A program made the translations under genes and the position numbers. A stretch of DNA of 64,000 bases. Source: Riemerella anatipestifer_E. GTDB lineage: Bacteria > Bacteroidota > Bacteroidia > Flavobacteriales > Weeksellaceae. The notes under the pieces are model-generated. The model was not told where the DNA came from. It did no database searches and saw only the letters and a program-made list of their open reading frames with translations. Below are positions 44,695-53,319 of the stretch, piece after piece. How positions within the stretch are numbered: position 1 is the stretch's first letter; each line of letters begins with the position of its first letter. The stretch is from positions 1 to 64,000 of the forward strand of contig NZ_LEKU01000026.1 of the NCBI RefSeq assembly GCF_009932355.1, in the 5' to 3' direction.

Positions 44695-45570
44695 TTATTT
44701 CTTTCCTCTAGGATGAAACGAGTTAAGCACTTTTTTCAACTTATTAACATCTGCTGATGTATACACCTGTGTAGATGCTAAACTCGCATGTCCTAAAATC
44801 TCTTTTACCTGAGCAATTTCCGCACCATTTTCCAAAACATGCGTTGCAAAACTATGCCTTAACATATGAGGACTTTTCTTTTTTTTGGAAGTTACAGCAC
44901 TAAGATAGTCATTTACCACAGAATACACAAATTTCCCCGTTAGTTTTTGACCACTTTCTCGAACAAAAAAATAATCCAAATCCTCTTTAGTAGGCTTTCT
45001 TTCTTTTTCAAGATACAGTTTTAATTCTCTTTTTATATTTTCTGAAATAGGTATATCTCTCATCTTATTACCCTTACCTATAACCCGTATCCTATTCTGA
45101 ACAAAATCCACATCTTTTAATGTAAGTCCACACAGCTCCGACTTACGCATTCCTGTTTGGTAAAGTAATTCTATAATAAGTTTATTTAGTAATAACTTTT
45201 CTTCGTTTAAGAGATTTTGCAAATTTTCCATTTCCTTTTGAGAAAAAGGAATTTGCTTTTCTCCATAAAATTTCAAAGAAGACACCGTTTCCATAGGAGA
45301 TGCGGAAATAATTTCTAACTTAACAAGGTAAATATAAAAACTCCTTAATGCAGATAATTTTCTATTGATGGTTCTCTTACTCAGATTATTTTCACTAAGA
45401 TAGACCACAAAATTTCTTATTACTTTTTTATCTACACTTATTAAGGTGTCCACCCCTTCAGTTTCTTTAACAAAATCAGAGAAATCTTGTAAATCTCTAC
45501 TATAACTAGCAAGCGTATTTAAAGAATATCTTTTCTCAATTGTAATATAATCTAAAAATTTCTCAACCAT
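44695..45570 (-). CDS. xerC: Tyrosine recombinase XerC-type
   Basis: A 291-residue site-specific recombinase of the type that resolves chromosome dimers. The N-terminal SAM-like DNA-binding domain (residues 1-85) is followed by the catalytic domain with Arg in TGMRKSELCGL near residue 148, HMLRHSFATH near 237, GHASLASTQVYTS near 263 and the tyrosine nucleophile in it. The rpsU-xerC-hpf order suggests the housekeeping enzyme rather than an integrase. XerD is the alternative. Confidence 0.88.
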   Translation of the reverse strand: MVEKFLDYITIEKRYSLNTLASYSRDLQDFSDFVKETEGVDTLISVDKKVIRNFVVYLSENNLSKRTINRKLSALRSFYIYLVKLEIISASPMETVSSLKFYGEKQIPFSQKEMENLQNLLNEEKLLLNKLIIELLYQTGMRKSELCGLTLKDVDFVQNRIRVIGKGNKMRDIPISENIKRELKLYLEKERKPTKEDLDYFFVRESGQKLTGKFVYSVVNDYLSAVTSKKKKSPHMLRHSFATHVLENGAEIAQVKEILGHASLASTQVYTSADVNKLKKVLNSFHPRGKK

Positions 45571-45598
45571 ATTGGAAAAATATCTATCAAATATAAAT

Positions 45599-45638
45599 AA
45601 AAAATCACTTCCTAATTCTAAATTAAGAAGTGATTTTT
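45599..45638 (-). terminator. Terminator after rpsU
   Basis: A 12-bp stem (AAAAATCACTTC with GAAGTGATTTTT) ends in a T run on the minus strand just before xerC. Confidence 0.75.
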
Positions 45639-45662
45639 AGTCTTAAACCTAAGAAGAAATTT

Positions 45663-45860
45663 TTATGCTTGTTCTTCTTTGCTTAAAGCTCTTTGCTTGT
45701 GAGCCGCTCTTAAAATCTGCTGTCTTCTAAGTACAGAAGGCTTAACATACTGTTGCCTTGCTCTTAAAGAACGTACAACACCAGTCTTGTCAAATTTCCT
45801 TTTGTATTTTTTCAGCGCTCTGTCGATGGACTCTCCATCTTTTACTGGAATTATTAGCAT
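45663..45860 (-). CDS. rpsU: 30S ribosomal protein S21
   Basis: S21 helps mRNA base-pair with 16S rRNA at initiation. The 65-residue, very basic protein (DRALKKYKRKFDKTGVVRSLR) matches the family in length and sequence. A terminator separates it from xerC. Confidence 0.96.
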   Translation of the reverse strand: MLIIPVKDGESIDRALKKYKRKFDKTGVVRSLRARQQYVKPSVLRRQQILRAAHKQRALSKEEQA

Positions 45861-45993
45861 AGTTTACATCTCATTTTCGGGTGCAAAAGTAAGGCTTTAA
45901 TTTTTATATTCCAAATTTCACCTATTTTTTTACCTAAAAAATTGATGTTTTAGCATTTATTTTCGTTCTTTGCAGTTTAATTTAAGATTAAAA

Positions 45994-46881
45994 ATGTGGA
46001 ATAACACAACATTTAGATTACACCTCATTGTATTCATGTGGGGATTTACAGCTATTCTTGGCAAAATGATTAGCTTAGACACCTACACTTTGGTTTTTTA
46101 TAGAATGGGGCTCACTGCTTTGGTTCTTTTTATTTTTCTACGATTTATAAAACGAAAAAGCATCAAACTTTCTTCTAAACGGCTATTACAACTACTTGGC
46201 ATTGGAGTTATTATGGGGCTTCATTGGTTATTCTTCTTTCAATCCATCAAAGTTTCCAATGTATCTATCGCTCTTAGCTGTGTCGCTCTATCTACTATTT
46301 TTGCTTCTATAATAGAACCCATCATCTATAAAAGAAGACTAGACTGGACAGAAGTTGCCATAGGCATTGTAATATTGGGAGGAATGGGACTTATCTTTAA
46401 AACAGAATTTAGATATGTAGAGGGGATTATCTACGGAGCTACCTGTGCCTTACTAGGAACTATTTTTTCTATTCTTAATGGGAAATTATCACAAACCACA
46501 CCAGCTAGCCATATTATTTTTTATGAAATGATAGGTGGATGGCTTCTCGTAAGCACCATACTTGGCATCAATGGAACTCTTGACAATATACACGAAATAG
46601 GAATTAAAGATACTCTGCTAGTTCTAATTCTTGCCATTGGTTTTACCGCATACCCTATGATAGAATCTACTAGCTTAATGAAAGTGATTTCTCCATTTAC
46701 ACTTATACTAACCGTGAATCTAGAACCTGTTTATGGGATTATTTTAGCCTATCTTATATTCGGTGAGTCAGAACACATGAGCCCTATGTTCTATCTAGGA
46801 GCCGGAATTATGATTTTTTCTATAGTCGCCAACGGCATGATAAAAGCAAAACGAAAAAAAGCTCTAAAAACAAGTCATTAA
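45994..46881 (+). CDS. EamA/DMT family transporter
   Basis: A protein of about 295 residues with ten membrane spans in two EamA repeats, characteristic of drug/metabolite exporters. It has FMWGFTAILGK near residue 16 and a second-repeat NLEPVYGIILAYLIFGE near 250. The longer frame starts at a TTG inside promoter-like sequence, so ATG 45994 is preferred. The substrate is unknown. It precedes the PorV-like gene by 9 bp. Confidence 0.85.
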   Translation: MWNNTTFRLHLIVFMWGFTAILGKMISLDTYTLVFYRMGLTALVLFIFLRFIKRKSIKLSSKRLLQLLGIGVIMGLHWLFFFQSIKVSNVSIALSCVALSTIFASIIEPIIYKRRLDWTEVAIGIVILGGMGLIFKTEFRYVEGIIYGATCALLGTIFSILNGKLSQTTPASHIIFYEMIGGWLLVSTILGINGTLDNIHEIGIKDTLLVLILAIGFTAYPMIESTSLMKVISPFTLILTVNLEPVYGIILAYLIFGESEHMSPMFYLGAGIMIFSIVANGMIKAKRKKALKTSH

Positions 46882-46890
46882 ATTATATAT

Positions 46891-47976
46891 ATGAAGACTT
46901 TATTTAAAATCATCAGTATTGTACTGCTATTGATTTTCAATCTAAATATCGCCCAAATCGTTAGAAAATATTCTAATGAGTTTCTAAACATTGGTGCTGG
47001 TGCTAGAGGACTTGCTATGGGAGGCGCTGTTATTTCGAACCAAGATGATGTTTATTCCCCAATGTGGAATCCTGCTGGGCTAGCAAAAATTGAAAACGAT
47101 TGGCAAGCTTCTGCTATGCACGCCGAATACTTTGAAAGCATTGCTAAATATGATTATATGGCATTTGCAAAGCCTTTGGATTACAACAAAGGTGTTTTTG
47201 CATTCTCTTTAGTAAGGTTGGGTGTGGACAATATCCTCAACACAACTCAAATGATAGACGGCGAAGGTAATATAGATTATGATAGAATTACAAAATTCTC
47301 TCAAGCCGACTATGCAGCTCTACTTTCCTATGCTTTTCGTCCAACCCATAAATTAGATGTTGGAGTTAATGCTAAACTAGTTTACAGAAATGTGGGGAAA
47401 TTTGCTAATGGATTTGGGTTTGGATTTGACATAGGAGCCATCTATCATTCGGATAAAGGGTGGAATTACGGCGCGATGCTTAGAGATGCTACTACTACCG
47501 TTAATTTTTGGTCTATAAATGAAAAAGAACTTTCTACCGTAGTTAACGGAGAAGAATTCAACCCTGCCCCTAAAAACAAAATGGAGCTATCGATGCCAAA
47601 ACTAAACTTAGGAGTTAGCAAAAACTTTGAACTCAATCGTGATTTTGATTTTCTCCCAGAGGCTGGTCTTAATATTGATTTCACAAGAACTGCAGCACTT
47701 ATCTCTACCGACTTTGCTAGTATTACTCCTTATTTAGGAAGCGAACTTTCTTTTCAAAAAATGATTTTTGTAAGATTAGGTGTTAACCGATTTCAAAATA
47801 TTACAGACCTTGAAAGTCAAAAAAGACAATTATCATTTCAACCAAGTGCAGGCGTAGGTATTCGCTATAGAGGATTAACATTAGACTACGCCATTACCAA
47901 TTCTGGTATTGGAGGAAGTAATTTCTACTCTAACTTTTTCTCACTAAAGCTAGATATGGCAAATTTTAGAAGATAA
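46891..47976 (+). CDS. PorV/PorQ family outer membrane protein
   Basis: A 361-residue predicted beta-barrel with a signal peptide (about residues 1-21). It carries the family motif NIGAGARGLAMGGAVIS near residue 33, QDDVYSPMWNPAGLA near 51 and a C-terminal barrel strand. Family members include PorV and PorQ, which serve the type IX secretion system, and many paralogues of unknown role. It cannot be called PorV itself without comparison, since no other por gene is nearby. Confidence 0.8.
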   Translation: MKTLFKIISIVLLLIFNLNIAQIVRKYSNEFLNIGAGARGLAMGGAVISNQDDVYSPMWNPAGLAKIENDWQASAMHAEYFESIAKYDYMAFAKPLDYNKGVFAFSLVRLGVDNILNTTQMIDGEGNIDYDRITKFSQADYAALLSYAFRPTHKLDVGVNAKLVYRNVGKFANGFGFGFDIGAIYHSDKGWNYGAMLRDATTTVNFWSINEKELSTVVNGEEFNPAPKNKMELSMPKLNLGVSKNFELNRDFDFLPEAGLNIDFTRTAALISTDFASITPYLGSELSFQKMIFVRLGVNRFQNITDLESQKRQLSFQPSAGVGIRYRGLTLDYAITNSGIGGSNFYSNFFSLKLDMANFRR

Positions 47977-47980
47977 ATTA

Positions 47981-48670
47981 TTATACAACTCCGTCCTCAC
48001 ACGCTCGCCAAACGGAATCGTGAGATGGCACAGGAGCCACAATGGTTATTTTTTCTTTGGATACAGGGTGAATAAAATCTAATTTTCTAGCGTGAAGAGA
48101 AATTCCTCCATCTGAATTAGAACGAGAAGCACCATATTTTAAATCTCCTTTTATAGGAACTCCTATCTTAGACAACTGAGCCCTAATTTGGTGATGACGA
48201 CCAGTTTCTAAATCTATCTCTAAAAGCAAATAATTATCTAAACTCAATATTAAATTATAGGATAAAATAGCTTGTTTAGCACCTTCCGTAGGTTTAGTAA
48301 AGATTATCGCTTTATTATTTTTTTCATTCTTTTTGAGATAATGAACCAATTTTTGAGAAGGAGAAATCATTTCTTTAGGAACTATCGCCCAATAAGTTTT
48401 TTTAATTTCTCTATTTTTAATCATTTGGGTTAACCTCGTAAGAGCTTTAGATGTTTTAGCATAAATTACCAACCCAGATGTTGGACGGTCTATCCTATGC
48501 ACCAACCCTAAAAAAACATTACCTGGCTTATTATCTCGTGATTTTATAAAATCTTTTATCAGTTCTAGTAGTGAGGCATCACCTGTTTTATCTCCTTGTA
48601 CTAGTTGTCCAGCTTTTTTATTGATAACTAGCAAATGATTATCCTCATAAAGAATCTGTTCTTGAATCAT
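47981..48670 (-). CDS. RluA-family pseudouridine synthase
   Basis: A 229-residue RNA pseudouridine synthase. The catalytic aspartate is in HRIDRPTSGLVIYAKT near residue 62, and TGRHHQIRAQLS near 158 is the second family motif. No S4 domain is present, so it resembles the short RluA/TruC forms. It converges with the PorV-like gene, 4 bp apart. The target RNA is unknown. Confidence 0.88.
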   Translation of the reverse strand: MIQEQILYEDNHLLVINKKAGQLVQGDKTGDASLLELIKDFIKSRDNKPGNVFLGLVHRIDRPTSGLVIYAKTSKALTRLTQMIKNREIKKTYWAIVPKEMISPSQKLVHYLKKNEKNNKAIIFTKPTEGAKQAILSYNLILSLDNYLLLEIDLETGRHHQIRAQLSKIGVPIKGDLKYGASRSNSDGGISLHARKLDFIHPVSKEKITIVAPVPSHDSVWRACEDGVV

Positions 48671-48679
48671 AAATAATCA

Positions 48680-48991
48680 TTAACCTCTACGACCAACAAA
48701 AGAAACAACCACCCCAAGAAGCAACCCCACGGTTTTAATAACCTCAAAGGAAGAACCCATAGGTAAAAAAGCCCCTACAATACAAAGTCCTGCCGCCAGA
48801 TACATTAAATAGGAATATTTTTTATTAGGCAACATTCCTCCCATAAGAATAAAACTCCCTCCGACAAGAATATAAAATACTTGTCTAGAAATAATATAGT
48901 TAATCTCTGGAGAAAATGGATTAACCCAACCCACTACAATACACAATATCGCTGCAACAGAAACAATGCTTTGTAAAGTTCTTTTATCCAT
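48680..48991 (-). CDS. Small membrane protein of unknown function
   Basis: A 103-residue protein with three or four hydrophobic segments and a basic tail (GRRG). I do not recognise a family. It lies 9 bp after panB and 9 bp before the pseudouridine synthase gene, probably in one operon with them. Confidence 0.65.
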   Translation of the reverse strand: MDKRTLQSIVSVAAILCIVVGWVNPFSPEINYIISRQVFYILVGGSFILMGGMLPNKKYSYLMYLAAGLCIVGAFLPMGSSFEVIKTVGLLLGVVVSFVGRRG

Positions 48992-49000
48992 AATTAAATT

Positions 49001-49816
49001 TTAATAACTTTCCGATTCATTAGGAAAGTCTAATGTTTTTACATCTTTAACATACTGAGACACCGCTCCTGTAATCTCTGAATAAAGGTCTAAATAGCGT
49101 CTCAAAAATTTAGGAGAAAAACCTTGATTCATACCCACCATATCTTGATAAACCAAAACCTGCCCATCGCAACTAACACCTGCCCCAATCCCAATGGTAG
49201 GAATAGAGATACTTTCGGTTACTTTTTTAGCTAACCCGGACGGTATTTTTTCTAAAACAACAGCAAAACACCCCAATTCTTCTAACAGCTGAGCGTCTTT
49301 AATTAGTTTTTCAGCTTCGGCTTCTTCTTTTGCTCTTACCTTGTAAGTTCCAAATTGATTGATTGATTGTGGTGTAAGCCCCAAATGTCCCATTACAGGA
49401 ATACCTGCATTGATGATATTTTTTATCGCTTCTGAAACCTCTGCTCCTCCTTCTAATTTTACAGCATGAGCTTCGGACTCTTTCATAATTCTCACCGCGG
49501 ATTCTAAAGCTTTTTGAGGATGACTTTGATAAGTTCCGAATGGTAAATCCACTACCACCAAAGCTCTCTCTACCCCACGAACCACCGATTGTGCATGGTA
49601 TATCATATGGTCTAGAGTAATTGGCAGTGTAGTTTCGTACCCTGCCATTACATTAGCTGCAGAGTCTCCAACTAGAATAGCATCTACTCCTCCTGCATCT
49701 ACCATTTTTGCAGTAGTGAAATCATATGCCGTAAGCATCGTGATTTTCTCCTTGCTAAATTTCATTTTTCGCAAGGTTTCAGTAGTTACCTTTTTTATTT
49801 CAGAATGTACAGACAT
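49001..49816 (-). CDS. panB: 3-methyl-2-oxobutanoate hydroxymethyltransferase
   Basis: PanB makes ketopantoate for pantothenate and CoA synthesis. The 271-residue TIM-barrel protein has MLTAYDFTTAKMVD near residue 28, the metal-binding VGDSAANVM near 49, and GHLGLTPQSIN near 143. No other pan gene is adjacent. Confidence 0.95.
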   Translation of the reverse strand: MSVHSEIKKVTTETLRKMKFSKEKITMLTAYDFTTAKMVDAGGVDAILVGDSAANVMAGYETTLPITLDHMIYHAQSVVRGVERALVVVDLPFGTYQSHPQKALESAVRIMKESEAHAVKLEGGAEVSEAIKNIINAGIPVMGHLGLTPQSINQFGTYKVRAKEEAEAEKLIKDAQLLEELGCFAVVLEKIPSGLAKKVTESISIPTIGIGAGVSCDGQVLVYQDMVGMNQGFSPKFLRRYLDLYSEITGAVSQYVKDVKTLDFPNESESY

Positions 49817-49836
49817 ATTTTTACCTCATTAAAAAT

Positions 49837-50533
49837 TTAGAGAACCACATGTCCCACTTTCTTCAATTTATCGTGGTCTTTTATCTTGATATTTCTACCT
49901 TCCACTTCGATAAGACCATCATTTTTAAACTCAGAAATAAGCCTAATAGCACTTAAGATTAGCCACCTCTTCCCTAGTAAGGCATATTTTAATAAAACCT
50001 TCAGGGTCTATTCCTAACTTAAGTTCTAATAAAAGTAAGATTTCAGCTAGTCTTTCTCTAACCGTTTTTTGTGCTAAAAAAGTAATGGTATTAGATGATT
50101 CTCCTAATTCAAAAGCGATTTTTTGCATCATCGCAAAAGACAATCTAGAATCTGCCTCTAATAGTTGCATAAAAATATCAGATGGCACAAAAGTAGCCTC
50201 GATTTCCGTCATTGCTTCTGCTCTAGCTTGAAAGTTTTCATCGCAGAGTAATGAACGATAACCTAATATATCTCCTTCCTTTACTATTCTTAGAATATGA
50301 TCTTTACCATAAACTCCAGATTTTGAAAGCTTAGCTGTACCTTTCTCTATAAAATAAACTCCTTTGGGTAGCTCTCCATCATCAAAAAGCACATCTCCCT
50401 TATCATATTTTAAAACCTCCTTACTTGATGTATATTTCTCAAAATCTTCAGGTTTAAGGTTTTTCTGAAAGAACGCTTCACTAAAGACTTCTTGAAACTT
50501 CTTTTCAATTTCTAACTGTTTTTCAAACGACAT
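49837..50533 (-). pseudogene. Crp/Fnr-type transcription regulator, frameshifted in the DNA-binding helix
   Basis: The ORF starts at 50533 and reads through a cyclic-nucleotide-binding-like domain (GDVLFDDGELPKGVYFIEKG near residue 45), the dimer helix, and the first part of the winged helix (LTREEVANL). It then stops early at 49943. In another frame the expected rest follows at once (SAIRLISEFKNDGLIEVEG) and ends at 49837. The recognition-helix start normally between these parts, about VGTATE, is missing. A loss of about 17 bp near 49953-49956 fits the frame. The product could dimerise but should not bind DNA. It has no N-terminal cysteine cluster, so it is not an Fe-S Fnr. It is divergent from ccoI. 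Confidence 0.82.
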
Positions 50534-50537
50534 TTAA

Positions 50538-50551
50538 CTGATATTTATCAG
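50538..50551. promoter_or_regulatory. Fnr/Crp-like palindrome in the regulator leader
   Basis: CTGAT-ATTT-ATCAG is a perfect 14-bp dyad of the TGAT-N4-ATCA type. It lies between the -7 box and the start of the regulator, a position suited to autorepression. Confidence 0.5.
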
Positions 50552-50559
50552 CAAAAATA
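50552..50559 (-). promoter_or_regulatory. -7 box of the Crp/Fnr-type regulator
   Basis: On the minus strand TATTTTTG abuts the dyad at 50538-50551 and lies 18 bp before the ATG. Confidence 0.5.
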
Positions 50560-50594
50560 CTATTTTTTAATATGTGTAACCAAGTTTTTTATTA

Positions 50595-50602
50595 TATTTT
50601 TG
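50595..50602 (+). promoter_or_regulatory. -7 box of ccoI
   Basis: TATTTTTG lies 20 bp before the ccoI ATG, divergent from the regulator's box 35 bp away. Confidence 0.5.
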
Positions 50603-50622
50603 CGTGTTAAACTTTTGAGGTA

Positions 50623-53016
50623 ATGTCAGAAAAATGTTTTCACTGTGGACTAGAGATAGATAAAGAAAGAATTTCTTTTGACGAAAAAACGTTCTGCTGC
50701 AACGGTTGCAAATCAGTTTACGAAATACTAAATCTCAATCAATTAAGTGATTTTTACGAACTAAATAAAAATGCTGGAATCCGACCAAACACAGACGGCT
50801 CTTCACAGTTTGACTACTTAGACACCCCAGAGGTATTCAACAAAATTGTAGACTTTTCGGAAGGCAATTCTACCCTAGTAACTTTTAAAATACCTGTAAT
50901 ACACTGTTCCTCTTGTATATGGTTACTCGAAAGCCTCAAAGACATCAACCCCCACATACGCTATTCCCAAGCTAATTTTACGAAGAAAACATTACAAATT
51001 TCGTTTAATCATAATGAGCTAAAACTAAGTGAACTTGCTAAGTTTTTAACCAATCTTGGCTATAAACCTGTTATCAATCTAGAAACTAGCGAAAAAAAGG
51101 TAGAAAAAACAGACCGAGATTTAATCATCAAACTTGCTATTGCAGGATTTGCCTTCGGAAATGCGATGATGTTCGCCCTTCCTGAATACCTTTCTTGGAT
51201 TACAAAAGAAAACGACTTCTGGATTAACCAATTTGCTCCTTTCTTTAGATTTTTAACTTTATTACTCTCCATTCCTGTAGTTGCTTATTCTGCTTCGGAT
51301 TACTACAAATCTGCATGGTACGGACTTAAGAACAATATTGTAAATATAGATGTACCTATTGTTTTAGGGATACTAGTTCTGTTTGGAAGAAGCGTCTACG
51401 AAATAGCTACAGATTATGGTCCTGGTTATTTTGATACTCTGTGTGGATTATTATTTTTTATGCTAATGGGAAAATTTTTCCAAAAGCGAACCTATACCGC
51501 ACTGTCCTACGATAGAGATTATAAATCTTTCTACCCTATCGCTGTAACCAAAGTAGATTTTGAAGGCAAACAAAAAAATATTCTCCTATCCGAAATTAAA
51601 GTTGGTGATAGAATTTTAGTCCGAAACCAAGAGATTATTCCTGTTGATGCTATTCTTATTAGTGGCGAAGGCAATATTGATAATAGTTTTATTACTGGGG
51701 AATCAGCTACAATACCTAAACAACCTGGTGATAAAATTTTCGCAGGAGCTAAGCAACAAGGTGCTATTTTGGAACTAGAAGTTATTAAAACCGTAGACCA
51801 AAGCTACCTTACCCAACTATGGAACAAAGAGGCTTTTAAACAAAAAGAAACAGGACTCGACAATCTCACCAATAAAATAAGTAAATATTTCACATTCATT
51901 ATATTAGGCATTACGCTAATCGCAGGAATCTATTGGTATAGAATTGATTTAGAAAAAATGTTCCAAGTAATATCTGCAATACTTATAGTAGCCTGTCCTT
52001 GTGCATTGGCACTATCTGCTCCGTTTACATTCGGACACATTATGAGAATATTAGGCAGAAAAAAATTCTATGTTAAAGACACTTTAACCATTGAAAAACT
52101 TGCCAAAATCAACACACTCGTATTTGACAAAACAGGCACTATTACCTACAACACCAAATCCAACATCAAATATGAAGGTAGTACTATTAGTGAATTTGAT
52201 TTAAAAAATATTAAAACTTTACTCAAAAATTCCAATCACCCTCTATCTAAAAATTTATACGAACATATAGAAACAACAGATGAATATTTCCCAATAGAAA
52301 ACTTCCAAGAAATAGCTGGTAAAGGATACTCTGCTCAGGTTAGAAGTCAGATTTATAAAATTGGCTCAGCTTCATTTACTGGACAAGAAAGCAAAAACTT
52401 AGAAACTGCTGTTTTCATCAGTAAAAATGACGAATTTATAGGAAAGTTCATATTTAGAAATGAGTATAGAGAGGGACTTTCTGAAATGTATCAAAAGCTC
52501 AACTCTTACCCTATCCACATCCTTAGTGGAGATAATGCTTCCGAAACCAATCAGCTCAAAAAAATAATTCCAAATGTAGCCAATATGAGTTTCAACCAAA
52601 CTCCAGAAGACAAGTTGGACTACATACAAAACCTACAAAATTCAGGACAAAAAGTAGCTATGTTAGGTGATGGTCTTAACGATGCTGGTGCATTAAAACA
52701 AAGTAATATAGGGATAGCTGTATCTGATGACACCAACTCCTTTACTCCATCTTCTGATGTTATTATGGATGGGAAATTCATTAACTTTTTACCAGACTAT
52801 TTAGCTCTAAGCAAAGATGCTATTAAAATAGTATCAGCTACTTTTGTTATAAGTATATTATACAATGTGGTAGGTCTAGGCTTTGCTGTTACAGGACACT
52901 TATCTCCTCTAGTGGCAGCTATACTAATGCCTTTAAGTTCTATAAGTGTGGTATCATTTACCTCCGCAACCACTTGGTTAACAGCAACTAGATATTTTAA
53001 GAAAAAATCAAATTAG
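50623..53016 (+). CDS. ccoI: Copper-translocating P-type ATPase for cbb3 oxidase assembly
   Basis: CcoI moves copper across the inner membrane for maturation of cytochrome cbb3. The 797-residue protein has an N-terminal metal-binding region with CFHCG and CCNGCKSVYE, an HMA domain with IHCSSC near residue 93, and eight membrane spans. It carries the CPC transport motif in VACPCALAL near 450, DKTGTIT near 503 with the phosphorylated aspartate, and MLGDGLNDAGAL near 683. It is the first gene of the cco cluster. Confidence 0.93.
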   Translation: MSEKCFHCGLEIDKERISFDEKTFCCNGCKSVYEILNLNQLSDFYELNKNAGIRPNTDGSSQFDYLDTPEVFNKIVDFSEGNSTLVTFKIPVIHCSSCIWLLESLKDINPHIRYSQANFTKKTLQISFNHNELKLSELAKFLTNLGYKPVINLETSEKKVEKTDRDLIIKLAIAGFAFGNAMMFALPEYLSWITKENDFWINQFAPFFRFLTLLLSIPVVAYSASDYYKSAWYGLKNNIVNIDVPIVLGILVLFGRSVYEIATDYGPGYFDTLCGLLFFMLMGKFFQKRTYTALSYDRDYKSFYPIAVTKVDFEGKQKNILLSEIKVGDRILVRNQEIIPVDAILISGEGNIDNSFITGESATIPKQPGDKIFAGAKQQGAILELEVIKTVDQSYLTQLWNKEAFKQKETGLDNLTNKISKYFTFIILGITLIAGIYWYRIDLEKMFQVISAILIVACPCALALSAPFTFGHIMRILGRKKFYVKDTLTIEKLAKINTLVFDKTGTITYNTKSNIKYEGSTISEFDLKNIKTLLKNSNHPLSKNLYEHIETTDEYFPIENFQEIAGKGYSAQVRSQIYKIGSASFTGQESKNLETAVFISKNDEFIGKFIFRNEYREGLSEMYQKLNSYPIHILSGDNASETNQLKKIIPNVANMSFNQTPEDKLDYIQNLQNSGQKVAMLGDGLNDAGALKQSNIGIAVSDDTNSFTPSSDVIMDGKFINFLPDYLALSKDAIKIVSATFVISILYNVVGLGFAVTGHLSPLVAAILMPLSSISVVSFTSATTWLTATRYFKKKSN

Positions 53017-53068
53017 ACATTTTTATCTTATTTAGAAGTGTTATAAATTAACTTTTTTTAACAGTTAC

Positions 53069-53080
53069 TGATTTAAGTCA
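53069..53080. promoter_or_regulatory. Fnr/Crp-like box upstream of ccoS-ccoNO
   Basis: TGAT-TTAA-GTCA is a near-perfect dyad with the same half-site and spacing as the box at 50538-50551. Its centre is about 55 bp before the predicted transcription start. Confidence 0.45.
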
Positions 53081-53115
53081 TTATATTTTCCTTAATTTTG
53101 GGGGCAATTTAATTT

Positions 53116-53123
53116 TATATTTG
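53116..53123 (+). promoter_or_regulatory. -7 box of the ccoS-ccoNO-ccoQ-ccoP operon
   Basis: TATATTTG lies 8 bp before the ccoS ATG, so the leader would be very short. Confidence 0.5.
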
Positions 53124-53131
53124 CGAACTGT

Positions 53132-53314
53132 ATGGAGATACTATATTTGATGGTCATATGCAGTGTGTCTTTAGCTGTTGTTTTCTTGATAATATTTATT
53201 ATCGGAGCTAAGAAAGGGCAGTTTGAAGATGATGAATCTCCTGCTGTGAGGATACTCCTTGATGACGAAGCTAAAAACAAAGAAAATAAAGAGAAAAACA
53301 ATAAAAGTGATTAG
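53132..53314 (+). CDS. ccoS: cbb3-type oxidase assembly protein CcoS
   Basis: CcoS is a small membrane protein needed for cofactor insertion into cbb3 oxidase. The 60-residue protein has one N-terminal span (about residues 3-25), the GAKKGQFEDDESPA segment typical of the family, and a charged tail. It starts 115 bp after ccoI and 5 bp before ccoNO. Confidence 0.9.
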   Translation: MEILYLMVICSVSLAVVFLIIFIIGAKKGQFEDDESPAVRILLDDEAKNKENKEKNNKSD

Positions 53315-53319
53315 TTAAT

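Noticed and set aside
44695..45570. Tyrosine recombinase as a prophage or island integrase
   Set aside because: Although near tRNA genes, it sits in the housekeeping order rpsU-xerC-hpf, has normal length for XerC/D, and no phage genes or attachment repeats are nearby.
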